A DNA stretch of 5,501 bases from an uncultured beta proteobacterium. GTDB taxonomy: Bacteria > Pseudomonadota > Gammaproteobacteria > Burkholderiales > Burkholderiaceae_C. This document shows positions 1 through 5,501 of the stretch, piece by piece. The translations under genes were made by a program, and so were the position numbers. The stretch covers positions 1 through 5,501 of the forward strand of contig CAJASG010000597.1 of the NCBI GenBank assembly GCA_903944555.1, written 5' to 3'. The notes beneath the pieces are model-generated. The model made no database searches. It saw only the letters and a list, made by a program, of their open reading frames with translations, and was not told the DNA's origin. Each line of letters opens with the position of its first letter. Position 1 is the stretch's first letter.

Positions 1-531
1 GGGCAGCAACTCCACATCGATGATGGCTTCGAACGGGTCCACATGCAGCAGTGCCGCGTGCGCGGCAAATTCACGGTGCGCACCCTTGTCGCCCACCCGC
101 CAGTTGCGCCGCCCCGAGCCCTGGCAGATGAACACGTCGTACAGGTCAATGTGCGGGCCCACGCCGCCTTGGGGCGTGGAGTAGCTGATCATCACATCGT
201 CCAGCCGCCACTTGGGAATGAACGCAAAAGGTTTGACCAGCTCGGCCACCTCGGGCGACCAGTGGTTCACTGCCTGCACGATCAGGGACCAGCCGGTTTT
301 GCCCAGATGGTCATAGGTCTGGAACGGGCCAAACTCGGCTTGCCATTTGTCGTCCGTCTTGAACACGCGGCGCGACTCCACCTCGTCCTCACACGCTAGT
401 CCCGCCAGGTCTTCGGGGCTGATCAAGTCTTTAAAGTTTTTGAACCCCTGGCGGATCACCACCGGCTTTTGCTGCCAGTAGTGCTCCATGAAGTGTTCGA
501 GCGTGAAGTCGGTGAGGGTCAGTTTGAGCAT
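1..531 (-). CDS. roxA: Ribosomal protein uL16 arginine 3-hydroxylase (RoxA/YcfD), 3' end outside window
   Basis: This is a JmjC/cupin-type Fe(II)- and 2-oxoglutarate-dependent oxygenase. The family hydroxylates a conserved arginine of 50S protein uL16 in the cytoplasm. The window holds the first 177 residues; the E. coli protein has about 373, so the distal iron histidine and the C-terminal dimerisation and winged-helix parts lie beyond the left edge. What is seen: an N-terminal segment HYWQQKPVVIRQGF (17-30), WSLIVQAVNHW (81-91), then DDVMISYSTPQGGVGPHIDL (111-130) with the metal pair H127 and D129, GSGRRNWRVGD (138-148), and VDPFEAIIDVEL (164-175). These match E. coli YcfD closely from memory, including the HxD position (H125/D127 there). 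The ATG at 531 fits the family's N-terminus. It lies 5 bases after the stop of the upstream gene, and a weak AAGTGA ribosome site overlaps that stop, which suggests translational coupling. No frame break is seen. Confidence 0.93.
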   Translation of the reverse strand, partial: MLKLTLTDFTLEHFMEHYWQQKPVVIRQGFKNFKDLISPEDLAGLACEDEVESRRVFKTDDKWQAEFGPFQTYDHLGKTGWSLIVQAVNHWSPEVAELVKPFAFIPKWRLDDVMISYSTPQGGVGPHIDLYDVFICQGSGRRNWRVGDKGAHREFAAHAALLHVDPFEAIIDVELLP

Positions 532-536
532 AGTGT

Positions 537-1316
537 TCACTTCGCTTGGGGCTTGCTGTTGTCGCGGTAGTAGCGGGTGGCGGTGGCCACCGCTTCTTCA
601 AAGGCGGCGGGCCATTGGTCTTGGGCTAAGGGCGTGGGGCGGGCGCAGTTCTTGTTGTCCTGCAAGGCACACTGCGAGCGCAACAGCCCGTAGGAGGCGG
701 GCCACTGCACGTCGTAGTGCACGCCACGGCCCAGCACCGTGCGGGCCGCGTCCGTACCGGCCTTGACGGCACGCGCCGCCTCCAGCGGCTTGTCCTTCAG
801 GAAGGCGACCACGTCCTCCAGCCCCTTGCCACCGGGGGCGGTGTAGGCGCGCAGGAAGAAGCTCTCATTCTTCTCAATCTCGGCACGGCCACTGGCGTCG
901 GCAAAGCGCAGGGCGTCGTACCAGCCCAGCGTGGCCAGTGCCACCACCACGCCCAGGTTGCTTTCCATCTCCACCGGCTTGGACAGCGGCACGTAGTAGA
1001 TGCGCTGCAGGTCCATGCCCTCCATCGGGGTGATGGAGACAAAGTCCTTGTCAAAATTGCTCAGCAATTTCTCAAACTTGGCGCTGGCGGCCTTGTCCTT
1101 GTAGTTGCTCTTTTGGATGGTGCTGACCAGGTCAATCACCGCCTTGCGACGCACCTGCCACGGGTCGGGCTTGATGTCCAACAGCACGGTGCGCGCGGCC
1201 GCGCCCTGGGCCGCTTGCGGCGCTGCAGGTTTGGACTCGGCAGCCCCAGCGGGCAGCGCAACAAGAGCAGAGCCCAACAAGGTGCTCAACAACAAATGGC
1301 GGGGGCAGATTTTCAT
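537..1316 (-). CDS. Exported protein of unknown function, cotranscribed with roxA
   Basis: I do not recognise a family for this 259-residue protein. It opens with a clear signal peptide: MKICPRH, a hydrophobic core LLLSTLLGSALVAL (8-21), then PAGA, with likely signal peptidase I cleavage after A25. Cys4 is not in a lipobox, so a soluble periplasmic protein is more likely than a lipoprotein. The mature part starts with an Ala/Pro/Gln-rich linker to about residue 40, followed by a mostly helical, charged domain. Two cysteines near the C-terminus (C216 and C224) could form a disulfide after export. I chose ATG 1316 because it places the signal peptide at the N-terminus. A TTG at 1343 would add nine residues of no signal-peptide character, and neither start has a strong Shine-Dalgarno sequence. 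The stop is 5 bases before roxA, so the two are probably one operon, though an exported protein has no obvious link to ribosome hydroxylation. Confidence 0.82.
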   Translation of the reverse strand: MKICPRHLLLSTLLGSALVALPAGAAESKPAAPQAAQGAAARTVLLDIKPDPWQVRRKAVIDLVSTIQKSNYKDKAASAKFEKLLSNFDKDFVSITPMEGMDLQRIYYVPLSKPVEMESNLGVVVALATLGWYDALRFADASGRAEIEKNESFFLRAYTAPGGKGLEDVVAFLKDKPLEAARAVKAGTDAARTVLGRGVHYDVQWPASYGLLRSQCALQDNKNCARPTPLAQDQWPAAFEEAVATATRYYRDNSKPQAK

Positions 1317-1565
1317 AGCAATGGCGGGGGAAATGGCATTCAAAAACAGCAGCGCGAACGCCGGCTTGCCGATGGTAGTGCAGCCAGCGCAGCTTGGCCC
1401 TTATCCATCTGCGCATGTCTTGATGTGGCTCATAATGGGCCAAAAATATAACCATCTCAGGGGCGGGATACACATTGGCAACTCTCATACCGGCGCTAGG
1501 CGCTTGCGTATCGCGCATGACCGCGGGCGAACGACGCCTGGCTGAGCCGCTGGTGATTGGGGTGG

Positions 1566-1575
1566 GTGTATACAC
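1566..1575. promoter_or_regulatory. Perfect 10-bp palindrome GTGTATACAC, candidate operator
   Basis: GTGTATACAC is identical to its own reverse complement and sits 54 bases before the TTG start of the AlbA_2/winged-helix gene. It contains TATACA, which could serve as a poor -10 element, so a bound dimer would block transcription. No good -35 is seen at the right distance. A related string, GGGTGATACAC, occurs before hsdR at 3323-3333. A 10-bp palindrome can occur by chance, so the operator reading is inference. Confidence 0.3.
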
Positions 1576-1617
1576 TGCCAGAAGTCCACATTCACGCACA
1601 AAAACACAAATACTGCC

Positions 1618-1623
1618 GGGGAG
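1618..1623 (+). promoter_or_regulatory. Ribosome binding site deciding a TTG start
   Basis: GGGGAG lies 6 bases before TTG 1630, a good Shine-Dalgarno sequence at normal spacing. The first in-frame ATG of the downstream gene is at residue 101, inside the AlbA_2 domain, so this site supports initiation at TTG. Confidence 0.65.
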
Positions 1624-1629
1624 CCCACA

Positions 1630-3270
1630 TTGAGCCAAGAAGGACAGCTACTCGACAAAAAGTCATTGCGTGCAGTGCTGGGGAAGACCGCCAACTGGAG
1701 CGAATTGGCGAAGGACTGCATCGCGTTCGCCAACGCCCTTGGTGGCACCTTACTGATTGGCATTGAAGATGGGCAAGACAGCCCACCTGCCAGCCAAAAC
1801 ATACCGATTGATCTTCCCGACACCATTCGGCGCAAGTTGGCTGAATGCACGGTAAACATTGCTGTTTTTCCCTCCATTCGCACCGTTGCCAATGGTGGCC
1901 AATTCATAACACTGGACATTCCACGGGCCATGTCGGTCGCATCCAGTACCGATGGCCGCTACTTTTTGCGCGTTGCAGACCAGAGCAAACCCGTTACCGG
2001 GGATGACGTGCTCAGACTGGCTTCGGAGCGCGCCGCATTACCCTGGGAATCACTCACCACGCTGAACGTCAAAGACTCCCAATGCGACTTGCAAAAATTG
2101 GGAGCTGTGGTCAACGCGCTGCGGGTGTCCGACCGCGTCAAGGCCTCGGTCAAAGAAAAATCAGACAGTGAATTGTTGGGCCACTACCAACTGGCACATG
2201 ACGGTTTACTCACGCACCTGGGCATTCTTTGCCTGGGCGAGCAGCGACACCGCGCGCTCATCGTGACCGCTCCGGTCATCCAGTTCATCAAATACGACGC
2301 GCATGGCGACAAGGTCAACAAACTGGTGTGGGACGACCACACGCTGAACCCCATGGAGTTGATTGAAGCCGTATGGCGTGAGGTGCCTGATTTTCGGGAG
2401 CGTTACGAGTTACCAGACGGCCTCTACCGCCAGTACGTTCCGGCGTTTGACGAAGTGGTTATTCGGGAACTGTTGGTCAACGCACTGGTGCACCGGCCCT
2501 ACACCCAGCGTGGCGATATTTTCCTGAATTTGCACCCCGACCGACTGGAAGTCGTTAACCCCGGCCCACTGCCGCTGGGCGTCACGCCGCAAAACGTGTT
2601 GCACACCACCGTACGCCGCAACGAACACCTGGCTCGCCTGTTTCATGACCTTAAGCTGATGGAGCGAGAAGGCAGCGGCTTTGACAAAATTTATGAAACA
2701 CTGCTGTCCCAAGGCAGGCCAGTCCCCGAAATCATCGAAACCCACGACCGCGTGCAGGTCACCATCCGCAGGCGCATCCTCAAGCCCGCCGTGATTGACT
2801 TCATCGCCAAGGCAGACCAAACCTACCAACTCACCCAACGCGAACGCATCGCCCTGGGTTTGCTCACCCAGCAAGACGCGCTCACCGCCCGAGAACTGGC
2901 CACGGCTCTTGAGTTGACCCATACCGAAGCACTGCAAGCGTGGCTCAAACGCCTGCTGGAATGGGGGTTAGTCAAAAGCGCGGGACGCACGCAGGCCACA
3001 CGTTATTTTGTAGACCCCGCTTTGCTGCGCAACCTGCAGCTCACGAGTGAGACAACGCTCAAACGCATAGAGCCCCACCGCCTGGCGGCCTTGGTACAGG
3101 AGGACTTGGCGCGCTACCCCAAGTCCGCCATCAGCGACATCCACCAGCGCATTGGTGGCGAAATTCATCCCAAACAAGTCAAACGCACCTTGGAGGAGCT
3201 GACTGCCAAAGGCAGCGTGCGTTTTGAAGGTGACAAGCGCTGGCGCCGCTACTGGGCGGTGTCGCCATGA
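1630..3270 (+). CDS. AlbA_2 (Schlafen-like) / GHKL ATP-binding / winged-helix protein
   Basis: This 546-residue protein belongs to the group often named 'ATP-binding protein' or 'putative DNA-binding domain-containing protein'. Residues 15-130 form an AlbA_2-type domain, with the hallmark AFANALGGTLLIGIED (32-47) and a second core strand QFITLDIPRA (91-100). Residues 278-370 resemble the HATPase_c_4 domain: an N-box-like ELLVNALVHR (280-289), DRLEVVNPGPLP (304-315) and the glycine segment EREGSGFDKI (345-354). The C-terminus looks like one or two winged helices, LTARELATALEL (418-429) with a following helix and wing, and SAISDIHQRI (499-508) ending in a basic tail. The start is TTG, supported by GGGGAG 6 bases upstream. 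It stands 166 bases before hsdR on the same strand. Genes of this type often accompany type I restriction loci, where a regulatory or accessory defence role is suspected. Its actual function here is unknown. The frame is intact. Confidence 0.85.
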   Translation: MSQEGQLLDKKSLRAVLGKTANWSELAKDCIAFANALGGTLLIGIEDGQDSPPASQNIPIDLPDTIRRKLAECTVNIAVFPSIRTVANGGQFITLDIPRAMSVASSTDGRYFLRVADQSKPVTGDDVLRLASERAALPWESLTTLNVKDSQCDLQKLGAVVNALRVSDRVKASVKEKSDSELLGHYQLAHDGLLTHLGILCLGEQRHRALIVTAPVIQFIKYDAHGDKVNKLVWDDHTLNPMELIEAVWREVPDFRERYELPDGLYRQYVPAFDEVVIRELLVNALVHRPYTQRGDIFLNLHPDRLEVVNPGPLPLGVTPQNVLHTTVRRNEHLARLFHDLKLMEREGSGFDKIYETLLSQGRPVPEIIETHDRVQVTIRRRILKPAVIDFIAKADQTYQLTQRERIALGLLTQQDALTARELATALELTHTEALQAWLKRLLEWGLVKSAGRTQATRYFVDPALLRNLQLTSETTLKRIEPHRLAALVQEDLARYPKSAISDIHQRIGGEIHPKQVKRTLEELTAKGSVRFEGDKRWRRYWAVSP

Positions 3271-3305
3271 GGCCTATCGGACAAAACGTGCGGATATCGA
3301 GCCAC

Positions 3306-3331
3306 TTTGGGCGATACGGTTTGGGTGATAC
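3306..3331. repeat. Tandem 12-bp near-perfect direct repeat upstream of hsdR
   Basis: TTTGGGCGATAC (3306-3317) is followed after two bases by TTTGGGTGATAC (3320-3331), one mismatch in 12 with a 14-base period. The core GGGCGATA recurs at 3385-3392. All copies lie in the gap between the AlbA_2 gene and hsdR, and the second copy overlaps the candidate -35 of hsdR. This arrangement fits paired protein-binding sites. What binds is unknown. Confidence 0.55.
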
Positions 3332-3350
3332 ACAAAAATACCCATATAAA
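3321..3350 (+). promoter_or_regulatory. Candidate hsdR promoter
   Basis: TATAAA at 3345-3350 is a fair -10 in the most AT-rich part of the gap, with TTGGGT at 3321-3326 as a weak -35 (spacer 18). Transcription would start near 3357 and give a leader of about 80 bases before ATG 3437. TGGGT and ACCCA (3322-3326 and 3340-3344) also form a small inverted repeat across the spacer. Read-through from the AlbA_2 gene is equally possible, as no terminator is seen after 3270. Confidence 0.35.
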
Positions 3351-3364
3351 TCAACAACTTCTAT

Positions 3365-3398
3365 TAACCGAAAATGGTTATTCAGGGCGATAGCCATT
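3365..3398 (+). promoter_or_regulatory. Two overlapping, mutually exclusive hairpins in the hsdR leader
   Basis: TAACC (3365-3369) can pair with GGTTA (3376-3380) around a 6-base loop. The same bases, as AATGGTTAT (3373-3381), can instead pair with ATAGCCATT (3390-3398): nine pairs including one G-U, with an 8-base loop. Only one hairpin can form at a time. Neither is followed by a U-tract, so they are not ordinary terminators. On DNA the longer one could be an operator dyad. Confidence 0.35.
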
Positions 3399-3436
3399 AA
3401 GGTGACCCAAGGCCTGGAAACCAGTGACCTCGCCAC

Positions 3437-5501
3437 ATGAAAACTAACATCCGCTCCAACTTCGACATGCTGCGCGCGTATGAAGCGCAGCTATGGCGCC
3501 TGGGCGCGCTGGCAGAGCGCTACTTTGCCGAAGACCCCAACACCAGCCTGCTCAAGTTGCGTCAACTATCCGAGCTATTGGCCCAGTCATTGGCAGCACG
3601 CACCGGCTTTTACGCCAACCCGGAAGAGTCGCAATACGAGCTGATTCGTCGCCTGCAAGGTGAGGGCGTGCTGCCCAAGGAGGTCAAACAAGTTCTGGAC
3701 CAAATCCGCGTCACGGGCAACGCAGCCAACCATGCGTTGCAAGGCGACCACGCGGCAGCGCTCTCCACGCTCAAGCTGTGCTGGCAGCTGTGCCTATGGT
3801 TTCACCGGACGTTCAAGGATGCTGCCTACAAGTCCGGCCCGTTTGTGCCGCCACAGGCGCCCGTAGACGAAAGCGCAGAACTGCATGCCGAGCTGGCCAA
3901 TCTGCAACAGGCGGTAGCAGCATTCCAGGCGCAGCAAGCGCAAGTCAGCCAGGAACTGGCATCCACTAAAACCCAGCTTTCATCCTTGAGTGAGGAGCGC
4001 AGCGTCTGGGAGCAACTCGCCACCGAGTCCGACGCCGACAAGGCACGCCTTGCCGAACAACTCGCAGCATTGCAGTCCGCCGCCGCCGCAGCGCCAGCCG
4101 CGCAGTTCAACCGATTCTTGCAGTCCGCCGCCACCGCTGCCACCCAGGTCCAGCTGGACGAATCAGAAACCCGCCGCATCATCGACGAACAGTTGCGCCA
4201 GGCGGGCTGGGAGGCAGACACCCCCACACTGCGCCACAGCAAAGGCACCCGCCCGCAGCGGGGCCGCAACATGGCCATTGCCGAATGGCCGTGTGATGGC
4301 TACTCAGCCGATTACGTGCTGTTTCAGGGCCTCACGCCCATGGCTGTGGTGGAGGCCAAGCGCAAAAACGTCGATGTATCCGGCGCATTACAGCAAGCCA
4401 AGCGCTACAGCCGCACGTTCAGCGCCAGCGCAGAGACGCAGCTCCATGAACGCAACTGGGGCGACCAGTCTGAGCACCGCATTCCTTTTGTTTTCTCGGC
4501 CAACGGCCGGCCCTACCTGCGCCAACTCGCCACCAAAAGTGGCATCTGGTTTTGTGACCTGCGCCAAACCGAAAACCGCAGCCAGGCACTGGACGGCTGG
4601 TACAGCCCCGATGGTCTCAAAAGCCTGCTGCAAACCGATGCAGGCCGCGCGCATGCGCAGCTGGACAACACTGCGTTCAACTTTGGCTTCCCGCTGCGGC
4701 CCTACCAGCAAACCGCCATTCGCGAAACCGAGAAACGCATCGGCCAGGGCCAACGTGAGATATTGCTGGCCATGGCCACCGGCACCGGCAAGACCAAAAC
4801 CTGCATTGCACTGATCTACCGCCTGCTCAAGGCCCAGCGCTTTCGCCGCATTTTGTTTTTGGTGGACCGCTCCGCCTTGGGCGAGCAGGCTGCCAACTCG
4901 TTCAAAGACACGCGCATGGAGCGCCTGCAAACTTTTGCCGACATCTTCGGCATCAAAGAGCTGCAAGCCCAGTCGCCCGACGACGACACCGCTGTGCACA
5001 TCGCCACCGTGCAGGGCATGATGCGCCGCGTGCTCTTCCCCGCAGACGGCGTGGCCCCGCCCACGGTGGACCAATACGACTGCGTGGTGATTGACGAATG
5101 CCACCGAGGCTACACGCTGGACCGCGAAATGTCGGACACCGAGCTCAGCTTTCGTGGCTTTGACGACTACGTCTCCAAATACCGCCGCGTGCTGGACTAC
5201 TTTGACGCCGTCAAGATCGGCCTCACCGCCACCCCCGCCCTGCACACCACCGAGATATTTGGCACGCCGGTCTATACCTACAGCTACCGCGAAGCCGTGG
5301 TCGATGGGTACCTGGTGGACTACGAGCCGCCCATTCAGATTTACACCGAACTGTCGCAAAACGGCATGCACTGGAAAGTGGGCGAAGAACTCAAGGTGTA
5401 TGACACCGGGCGCAACCAGATTGAGCTTTTCAAAGCGCCAGACGACATCAACCTGAACGTGGAAGACTTCAACCGCAAGGTCATCACCCGCCAATTTAAC
5501 C
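3437..5501 (+). CDS. hsdR: Type I restriction-modification system R subunit (HsdR), 3' end outside window
   Basis: This is the motor and nuclease subunit of a type I restriction enzyme, which works with HsdM and HsdS to translocate and cut unmethylated DNA. The frame is open from ATG 3437 to the edge (688 codons; relatives have about 1,000-1,170). In order: an N-terminal DUF4145-like helical region (about 10-125), a coiled coil (about 144-215), an HSDR_N nuclease domain with ADYVLF (D292), VVEAK (E306, K308) and the Q320xxxY324 motif typical of HsdR, then a superfamily 2 helicase with Walker A MATGTGKT (446-453), motif II DECH (553-556) and motif III-like GLTATP (595-600). The second RecA lobe and the C-terminal HsdM-binding part lie beyond the window. 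The sequence resembles E. coli EcoKI HsdR (type IA) throughout, from memory, including the 14-residue D-to-E spacing. ATG 3437 is the first start after an in-frame TGA at 3425 and aligns with the EcoKI N-terminus. No strong Shine-Dalgarno is seen. No frame break is evident, and hsdM/hsdS are expected downstream. Confidence 0.95.
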   Translation, partial: MKTNIRSNFDMLRAYEAQLWRLGALAERYFAEDPNTSLLKLRQLSELLAQSLAARTGFYANPEESQYELIRRLQGEGVLPKEVKQVLDQIRVTGNAANHALQGDHAAALSTLKLCWQLCLWFHRTFKDAAYKSGPFVPPQAPVDESAELHAELANLQQAVAAFQAQQAQVSQELASTKTQLSSLSEERSVWEQLATESDADKARLAEQLAALQSAAAAAPAAQFNRFLQSAATAATQVQLDESETRRIIDEQLRQAGWEADTPTLRHSKGTRPQRGRNMAIAEWPCDGYSADYVLFQGLTPMAVVEAKRKNVDVSGALQQAKRYSRTFSASAETQLHERNWGDQSEHRIPFVFSANGRPYLRQLATKSGIWFCDLRQTENRSQALDGWYSPDGLKSLLQTDAGRAHAQLDNTAFNFGFPLRPYQQTAIRETEKRIGQGQREILLAMATGTGKTKTCIALIYRLLKAQRFRRILFLVDRSALGEQAANSFKDTRMERLQTFADIFGIKELQAQSPDDDTAVHIATVQGMMRRVLFPADGVAPPTVDQYDCVVIDECHRGYTLDREMSDTELSFRGFDDYVSKYRRVLDYFDAVKIGLTATPALHTTEIFGTPVYTYSYREAVVDGYLVDYEPPIQIYTELSQNGMHWKVGEELKVYDTGRNQIELFKAPDDINLNVEDFNRKVITRQFN
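4070..4132 (+). repeat. hsdR: 15-bp direct repeat within hsdR linker (48-base period)
   Basis: TTGCAGTCCGCCGCC occurs at 4070-4084 and 4118-4132, exactly 48 bases apart, and the similarity continues a little further with mismatches. It encodes LQSAA at residues 212 and 228, in the Ala-rich linker between the coiled coil and the nuclease domain. The 16-codon period keeps the frame, so it could be a small in-frame duplication in a flexible segment, or chance in Ala-rich coding sequence. Confidence 0.5.

Larger units (their letters stand above)
1317..1629. other. Divergent intergenic region
   Basis: This spacer separates the minus-strand exported-protein/roxA unit from the plus-strand AlbA_2 gene, so it must carry both promoters. 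An AT-rich stretch (about 1441-1454) reads TATATT on the minus strand at 1450-1445 and could be a -10 element for the leftward unit, but I see no matching -35. On the right are a palindrome at 1566-1575 and a ribosome binding site at 1618-1623. Reading frames through here are overlaps with no recognisable product. No tRNA, terminator or insertion sequence end is evident. Confidence 0.6.

Noticed and set aside
1317..1343. TTG 1343 as the start of the exported protein
   Set aside because: It would put nine non-typical residues ahead of a complete signal peptide. ATG 1316 gives a standard one.
717..1451. Plus-strand open frame (244 codons) opposite the exported protein
   Set aside because: The minus-strand frame has a signal peptide and operon spacing with roxA. 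The plus-strand product is low-complexity and shows no family features.
1132..1638. Minus-strand open frame (168 codons) covering the divergent spacer
   Set aside because: It overlaps the start and signal peptide of the exported protein in another frame and crosses the promoter region. It is composition-driven, with no recognisable product.
3374..3400. Eight-codon leader peptide frame (MVIQGDSH) before hsdR
   Set aside because: It has no ribosome binding site and no run of regulatory codons. Its stop falls at the end of the hairpin, but that is too little to call a leader peptide.
3179..3436. Minus-strand open frame across the gap before hsdR
   Set aside because: It overlaps the end of the AlbA_2 gene and the repeat-bearing regulatory gap. 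The product is not recognisable and no ribosome site was noted.
3990..4814. Plus-strand open frame (274 codons) inside hsdR in another frame
   Set aside because: It is rich in Pro, Ser, Arg and Thr with no domain. The hsdR frame over the same bases carries the nuclease motifs.
4388..5494. Long minus-strand open frame (368 codons) opposite hsdR
   Set aside because: It is antisense to clear HsdR nuclease and helicase motifs. Its His/Val/Ala-rich product has no recognisable domain and reflects the codon bias of the opposite strand.
1..5501. tRNA, rRNA, CRISPR array or insertion sequence
   Set aside because: No cloverleaf, regularly spaced repeats, transposase motifs or terminal inverted repeats were seen on either strand.

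Overview
The window looks like chromosomal DNA from a GC-rich betaproteobacterium, most likely of the Comamonadaceae type. I infer this from codon use (third positions mostly G or C), the style of the signal peptide, and a proteobacterial RoxA-type ribosomal oxygenase. I ran no database search, so the lineage is a judgement from sequence appearance.

Left part (1-1316, minus strand): a two-gene unit of ordinary chromosomal character. An exported protein of unknown function (1316 to 537) is followed 5 bases later by roxA/ycfD (531 to beyond the left edge). RoxA is the Fe(II)/2-oxoglutarate enzyme that hydroxylates an arginine of ribosomal protein uL16. The window holds its first 177 residues, including the HxD metal-binding pair.

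Divergent spacer (1317-1629): no gene. It has an AT-rich stretch, a perfect 10-bp palindrome and a good ribosome binding site for the next gene. It marks the switch from housekeeping to defence-type content.

Right part (1630-5501, plus strand): a defence module. First is a 546-residue protein with an AlbA_2 (Schlafen-like) N-terminal domain, a GHKL-type ATP-binding C-terminal domain and winged-helix segments, starting at TTG. After a 165-base regulatory-looking gap comes hsdR, the restriction and translocation subunit of a type I restriction-modification system. hsdR is open from ATG 3437 to the right edge (688 codons), and its N-terminal half, nuclease site and first helicase motifs all look intact. 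Its closest recalled relative is the EcoKI (type IA) R subunit. The modification and specificity genes (hsdM, hsdS) are not in the window. Since the left side is taken by unrelated genes, they should lie downstream if the system is complete.

The least explained part is the 165-base gap before hsdR. It holds a near-perfect tandem 12-bp repeat overlapping a candidate promoter, a third copy of the repeat core, and two mutually exclusive hairpins in the probable leader. This suggests controlled hsdR expression, possibly by the neighbouring AlbA_2/winged-helix protein.
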